Made by a program: the position numbers and the translations under genes. Positions 58,231 through 64,000 of a stretch of DNA of 64,000 nucleotides are shown piece after piece. Under the pieces are notes generated by a model. That model worked only from the letters and a program-made list of their open reading frames with translations. It was not told the origin of the DNA and searched no databases. Positions within the stretch are counted from its first letter, which is position 1. The number at the start of each line of letters is the position of its first letter. Source of the DNA: Eucalyptus grandis (taxonomy: Eukaryota > Streptophyta > Magnoliopsida > Myrtales > Myrtaceae); the NCBI RefSeq assembly GCF_016545825.1, contig NC_052617.1, positions 3,606,001 through 3,670,000 of the forward strand, in the 5' to 3' direction.

Positions 58231-61200
58231 TAACCAGCCTGAATGCGAGGAGGAAAAATCTTTGGGGGACAACTCCATTGAGTGTCGGTGAAAGGACTCC
58301 TATGAAAGCACCATAAAGAAATCTTCGGTTCGATAAATGGACTCTAGGCTACGAAAGCACGCCCCGGAGAAAAATCTTAAAATGGACTCTGGGGAAAGCA
58401 CACTCGATATAATTGGACAACTTGACCAAGTCAAGTGTCGATGTACTTAAAAGAGAGAATACCTGCACAATGACAAGTATTTTAGAGTATGGTAGAGATA
58501 TACTTACCTGATGATATCTCTGATTCTTGGGGATATGTCTTTTGGAATTTGGATATCCCATGGAGGTCTTTCACCTCATGGTGGAGGCTTCTCATCTCCT
58601 AATATCATGAAACATTCTGAAAGGAACTTGAATTACCTGTCAGACATGGTTTAGAGCAAAAACTGATATGCATTCATCAAAGAGATAGAGAATCTAAGCT
58701 ACTCTAGAATGCACATTTCAAAATTTAGTGAGGTTTTCATCAACTCAATCGGGGTTCATGTATAATGACCTTTGCATCACCCAAATTTCCATTGGAGAGA
58801 ATTATCATTCAAGACAATCGTCACTCATGACATGGATTTCTTAAGAATACCAAATGAGGGACCTTCAGTTAGAAAGGACTTTCACTCACTCTCATTTAGA
58901 GGCTATTTTATGAGAATCACTCCATCTCACTGTCATCATACTAACAAGGGTCCGAGTTTTCTCGCAAGTGGTACAACCTTACCAATCTGAGAGGTCTTTA
59001 ACAGGGACCATAATGAGGGCTCGGTCAACGGTTTAACAAAGGGACTCTTTGAGTCAAGGCAATTGAAAGAACAATTTTGTAATCATCTCCGGGTTTACAA
59101 GTCAAGAACCCTGCAAAATGAGAAAGATATAATCTTGCTCGCACTTCTTCGAGCGATGCTTAAAACATGTGAATCCCTATGTTAATTCAAGTGCCCTAAT
59201 CTGAAGAGACTTTGTAAGGGACGTAACATAGGTTAGGTTCATGGGTTGAGAAATGAAAGGATCATTAGGCTCAAAATGTGTGTAAAGGGTGAAAGTTGGT
59301 GATCATCTTGGCATTGCCACCAGTTTTTTTTTCATCATCGGGGATTGTCTTCATGAAATGCCCCATTGATTGTAAAAACTCAACTTTTGAGTTCTTTGAG
59401 TATTGCTCCATTGGAGACACAATCTTTTTACAACAGATAGTCTTTATCTTGACTCTCTTTTTTTCATCTATGGGCATCATCGACCTTGCTTTTACCAGGC
59501 ACACCGCTTTTTCATGCCCCTAGTTCTTATTCATTTTTTTTCACTTTTTTTTTTCATGGGCATTGGCCTTGCTTTTACCAGGCACACTGCTTTTTCATGC
59601 CCATTAGTTCTATTTTGAATTCTATGCATTCATAAAATAATGACACTCGAACTTTCAAGGGTCTTCATCTGCCTTTTGCCTTGCCCCAATGTGAGGGATG
59701 ATCACCAACTAGGTTTAATGTGAAATGAATTCATTGGCTCAAATAGGCTATGCAATGGATAAAAGTATGTAGGATAGAGAAAGAAATGCTCTTCATCATT
59801 CTAAGGCACTTAAATTACCACATGAATTCAATGTAATAGCATGACAAGAAGATTGATGCAAGTGAGAGCAAGAAAATTTCAATCCATTTCCTTCACCTTA
59901 TGGTGCCATCTTACCTCCAATTTGCCCCGATGTGGGGTGGTTCTTGACAGGGATAACTTTAAAAAAATCTTCACAAGTGTATATGGCTCAAAGTGGTTAA
60001 GCAATGGATCACATGTAGTGTTTGGGATAGAAAAATGAATTGCCCCTCATCATTTCGGTCATCGTACCTTTTGCGAGAGAACTCTTTACCTTGCAGATAT
60101 GGAACTTCCTACACTCATCTCACAAGTGTATAAGTAGGGGACTGTGTATAGGATAAGGCTTGCCTTTCATCATCCTGACACATCTCATTCAGCATTCTTA
60201 AGCATTGATGTCACTCCATTAAATTGTCTATCTTGACAAATCTCCACATGAAATTGGTGAGCTAAATCAATGTGAAAATTCTCTTTTCAAAAGTGTCTAG
60301 CAACTTTAAGCATGAAAAGTATTTGTGACTTCAAACAAACAATTTATTACACTAAAAAAATGCTCTCATAAGTATGAAAAACATGATTTCAAGCATTCAT
60401 TCAAGGAATTGTCTCACGAAGGGACTGTCTTAGCAATGGGTGTCCTTAGATTGCCCCTATTGAAAGGGAACAAACACACAAATTGATCAATCGAGGATGA
60501 AAATTCGATCTTTGATTTGATGAAATCTTGCTTTTGCCCCTGCACAAAACAACGTGCATGAATAGGATATTATGCATCATCAAAGTAAATTCAAATTGCA
60601 TAACCATTTTGGCTCGGATCGAGATTTTGTCTCATTCATGTCACTACTAGAATCTATAGTGTCCCAATTCGCCATCTGCAAGGAAAAAAAATAAAAGTGT
60701 CAATTCCAAAATTGATTATGTTCATGAACACAATGTGTCCATTTCATCCAAGACGGATGATTCTCTTTTGACTTGTTCCAACATTTTCTCATGGAAATGG
60801 CATCACACACAAATTGTAAAGAGATGTGCCACACATCACACTTTGGAATCTAGATGATCTTCTTTGTTGTCCTCAATTTCCTATTGATGTGCATAAATCG
60901 CTAAAGTAAAATGATAAGTAGTGTTTAAAGTCCTCTTCACTCTTGGGAGATGTCATCACAATCAGATAGGAAATGATCCTTTGCCCCCCACATCTACTTT
61001 TCCTTTGGAGGTATGTTCCCAAATCAATGGGCCCACTATCATTGGAAATTGACGCGTTATTTTCAAACGCCTCTCTATTATGCTCTGAGACATGAAGTAA
61101 ATAAGTTAGAAAAACAAACAAGGGTAACCTAATGCATGCTTTTGAAATGGTTTCAAAATAAATTTTTTTTTTTTGTTCTTTTGGATTTTTTTTTTTGAGG

Positions 61201-62718
61201 AAGCATGAAGAAGCCCAATCCTCGAGAATTTCTCCATGGATGATATCTTTTTTTCATTGTTGGATATCGTCACCGGGCTAGTTTGGTGTACCCGATCATG
61301 TCCTCAAAACTTGTAATTCTATTGATATTCATCAATCAAATTACATTTATTAGAATGTAATGCTCAAGCACTAAAGAAATTGAAATCAATCCCTAAAAAG
61401 CGATAAGAATTCCCATGGGAATGTGCAATTGCATGCCCCTAATTAAATGAGGAAATGGAACAACTTAGGACCATGAATCATGTGTGCTTGAATTCTTCAC
61501 CCTCCTTGATCTTGTGATACAAACCCCTCGGATCAGATATTCTTCCATCTAGATGTATTACTACCCTCTTCATGATGGCATCAAATTCACTACCTCAGGA
61601 AAATGAGAAGATTCAAAGGTCTTCTTGGCTCTCTTCTTGGAGTCGCAATTTCTCACTAAAGATAGATTGCAGCATTTTTGCTTGAAGAGATAAGCTCTTT
61701 TTGATCCGTCATTTTAACTCTCGATCGTGAACGGATGGATGGGTGAGCGGATCGTTCCATAATCACCTAATTCAAATGAACGGGAACATGTAAGCATGAG
61801 GGTAAATAGAAAGTCGATCCATGACAATGATCTAATCGATTTTCCCATTTTTTTTCATTTATTCATGAAAAGTTCTTACAAGAAGGGCATTTCCTAAAAA
61901 TGGACTAGGAAAATAAAGATAGACACCCTAACAAGACCAAATTTCCCAAACGTGAATTGAAAACAAATTCTCCAAAACTTTTTTTTTTTTTTTTGGCAAA
62001 TAATTCATTGCATGGCAATTTCCTCATTTCATTTCTAATTGACAAATGAATTAGATCAAATGACTAACCTAGATTGTCATGGATGGACCAAAAGTAAATT
62101 GCATAGTATAGAGATAGAATACTTACTTCACCAAGGAAAATCAATGGCAATCACATAGACATGCGCATGATAAGTGGCTCGATTTCTACTCTATAAGGCT
62201 TATCAAAGTGGAGCCACAAGGATGATCGACTAGCCACGGGCTTGTGGACTATGTCGGGTCCTCATGACTCCGGCTTGGTCAAAGAGCCGACCCGGGTCGC
62301 GAGCATGCGGACCGAGGTGGGTACTCTTGACACCATGAAAGAAACTTCGGGATTGAGATGGGCGACTCGTACCGCGAGCATGCGGTCGGAGTGGTATCCA
62401 TTTCAATACCATCCTAAATGATCCTATGCGGCCCAGGTCCGGCGGCGGGTTGTGTGTGCAATAGTGTAGTGCTAGATGGAAGGCATGCACGACAGTTTAT
62501 ATCAAGCAACACTTCGTTCATGAAAATAAACCATACATTCCTACACCTCTCTACAAAATAAATGTTAGCAAACACTTCCCCTTATACCTCCCATCCTGCA
62601 AAAAAAATTTAACACCTTAAATGTTAAAGACGTACCTGGAATCCTTGCTGCCAAACAAAAACATTTTTCAAAAGAAAAGAAAAATTGGCCTAAGTCCACT
62701 AAGAGTTTTAACTCAAGT

Positions 62719-62735
62719 CCCCAGCGGAGTCGCCA
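62719..62735 (-). other. primer-binding site, copy 3
   Basis: Minus strand TGGCGACTCCGCTGGGG, identical to copy 1 and three bases from LTR copy 4. Confidence 0.6.
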
Positions 62736-62738
62736 AGC

Positions 62739-64000
62739 TGTCGCGACCAAATTTTTTTTCGGGGTGTGAACCACCTAGGGTTTGGCTAATGGATTGTTAA
62801 GCCTAAACTTAACTCGGGCTCTCCCAAGCCCATACCAATTCGCGACTTAGATTCGAGTTCTTAACATGCAAATGATTTTTAATTAGAGTCGCCACTAATC
62901 TATTTTTGGTGGGTCGATTAGAAACCCAAATAAAGTAATAGGAGATTTACTTTACTTCTACGAACCAGAGATTATGGAGTTCGGGGACTTGGTTACACTA
63001 GATTTTCTAATGCCCTTTCGGTACCTTTATCTTTTATTTTGAAAAATTGTTTGGCAAACAACTTGAATTGATTTTAATTCCTTAACATGTGAGGTGACCA
63101 TGCAGGTATGCAAACCACCAATTTAACACTCAAGAAAGCAAATGAATGAATTGCAGGACTTACCTCATAGCAACGAAAGCATCTGCGTTGTTAGTTTAGA
63201 ATTCACATCAGCAGTCCTAAATATGATTTCTAATTAACACGCAATTTTTGTTTTGTTTTCACTTAATTAATGAAAATCATGCAATATGCAATGCATGCCA
63301 CTAATTTAACATGAAATAATATGACATGGCAACATGACTTAGCTATACATAAATAAGCATGTAGTCTATCCTAAGCATGAGATGATTTATTCTAAATAAT
63401 TTTTTATTTTCCATGAGATTCGAAATTAAAGAAATGCAACACTTAAATATGCAATCTAAATTAATCTAATGACCTAATTCTAATGACGGGCAATTTCTAA
63501 TTAAATGCATCTAACAAAAATCACTAAATGACGTGCATTGTATGAAACTAATTCTATATGACGTGCACATGATTTTTATTTTCCTAATAAGCATGCAACT
63601 ATTTAGGAGAAATTATCTAAACCTATAACATGCAATCTTAACATGCAATGACGTGCAAAGAATGCCCTAATTTTTACATGACATATGCATAATGACTTTT
63701 TTTGTGTTTTTCATTTTTCCCCTTTTTTAAAATTTCGAAATTAATAATTGCCAAATAGTTAAACATGCAATTAACATCCTAAACGAATGCATTTTTTTTG
63801 GATTTTTCCTTCTTTTACGGGAGCGATCAAAATAAGACATCAAGAACATCACGGCAACAAATCAGGCAATATATCATCCATGTCCATTTTGGAAATAAAT
63901 TGACGAATCGTATCTCGTGCATGAGATCGGATTGGCCAATTTCAAATAAAATCGCGAATCATATCTCGAGCGTGAGATTGGATTGGCGATTTTTCCGTGC
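62739..64000 (-). repeat. LTR copy 4, cut by the window end
   Basis: The first 1,262 bp of a further LTR, starting TGTCGCGACC. It shares AATCAGGCAATAT with LTR 3 where LTRs 1 and 2 have AATCGGGCAATAT. Whether the array ends here or continues is outside the window. Confidence 0.85.

Larger units (their letters stand above)
57384..62738 (-). mobile_element. internal region copy 3 (non-coding, locally degraded)
   Basis: Same layout as copies 1 and 2 (5,355 bp), but its left 1 kb has more substitutions and deletions, chiefly 58,190-58,420 where the GGCTACGAAAGC units are mostly lost. A ~25-bp T-rich insertion at about 61,165-61,195 is unique to this copy. The PBS is at 62719-62735 and identical to copy 1. 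Confidence 0.8.
37133..64000 (-). mobile_element. tandem array of a long-LTR, non-autonomous retrotransposon
   Basis: Head-to-tail repeats with starts at 37133, 45679, 54212 and 62739, a period of 8546, 8533 and 8527 bp. Each period is one ~3.17-kb LTR plus one ~5.36-kb internal region. On the minus strand each LTR runs TGTTGACACC...GGTCGCGACA, then comes GCT and a primer-binding site TGGCGACTCCGCTGGGG. The other side of each internal region ends in a purine tract AAAGAGGGGCAGC before the next LTR. Elements of the Tat/Ogre group are reported to use a tRNA-Arg primer, and the PBS fits that type from memory. No gag, protease, RT, RNase H or integrase frame is visible in any internal copy, so the unit is LARD-like. 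Copies are nearly identical by eye, with many small indels. Shared single LTRs between units point to unequal recombination. The array is cut by the window end. Confidence 0.88.

Noticed and set aside
37133..64000. rDNA or other gene-cluster repeat, given the 8.5-kb period
   Set aside because: No rRNA-like sequence or gene in the unit. LTR ends, PBS and polypurine tract identify a retrotransposon.

Overview
This is nuclear DNA from a flowering plant, almost certainly a woody dicot. The evidence is four plant-type genes (three multi-exon or GC-rich, with plant splice sites), AT-rich intergenic DNA, CT/AT microsatellites, plant retroelements and MULE/SINE insertions. A placement in Myrtales or another rosid is only a guess.

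Left part (1-35,200): four genes, all on the + strand, separated by long repeat-rich spacers. They are (i) an intronless ZCF37-like single-pass membrane protein (8,460-9,287); (ii) the nine-exon plant orthologue of Cockayne syndrome protein A (CSA/ERCC8), a WD40 substrate receptor for CUL4-DDB1 ligases in transcription-coupled repair (11,939-16,530), with a GC-AG intron and an apparent +1 frameshift in exon 6; (iii) an intronless F-box/kelch SCF receptor (17,384-18,538) with four W-boxes just upstream; (iv) a three-exon armadillo-repeat protein of the family often labelled 'U-box protein 4-like' although it has no U-box (26,209-28,182). Two of the four (CSA, F-box) are predicted ubiquitin-ligase receptors, but nothing suggests they are co-regulated. 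The spacers hold two foldback MULE-like elements (2,271-3,010 and 5,178-5,846), a SINE with a perfect target-site duplication (32,107-32,351), two very short poly(A) insertions with target-site duplications, and simple repeats.

Right part (35,206-64,000): a decayed LINE on the - strand (35,206-37,132) is interrupted at 37,133 by a head-to-tail array with a period of about 8.53 kb that runs off the window. The array alternates ~3.17-kb LTRs with ~5.36-kb internal regions (LTR-int-LTR-int-LTR-int-partial LTR). TG...CA ends, a primer-binding site and a polypurine tract show that the unit is a long-LTR retrotransposon on the - strand. It has no recognisable gag or pol, so it looks like a non-autonomous LARD-type element amplified by unequal LTR recombination.

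The most unusual structure lies next to the polypurine tract in each internal region: 12 short repeats at 43-65-bp spacing. Each can form the same hairpin, and two units carry paired, stem-preserving substitutions. These substitutions are also synonymous in a repeated peptide frame on the - strand, so a structural and a coding explanation both remain open.
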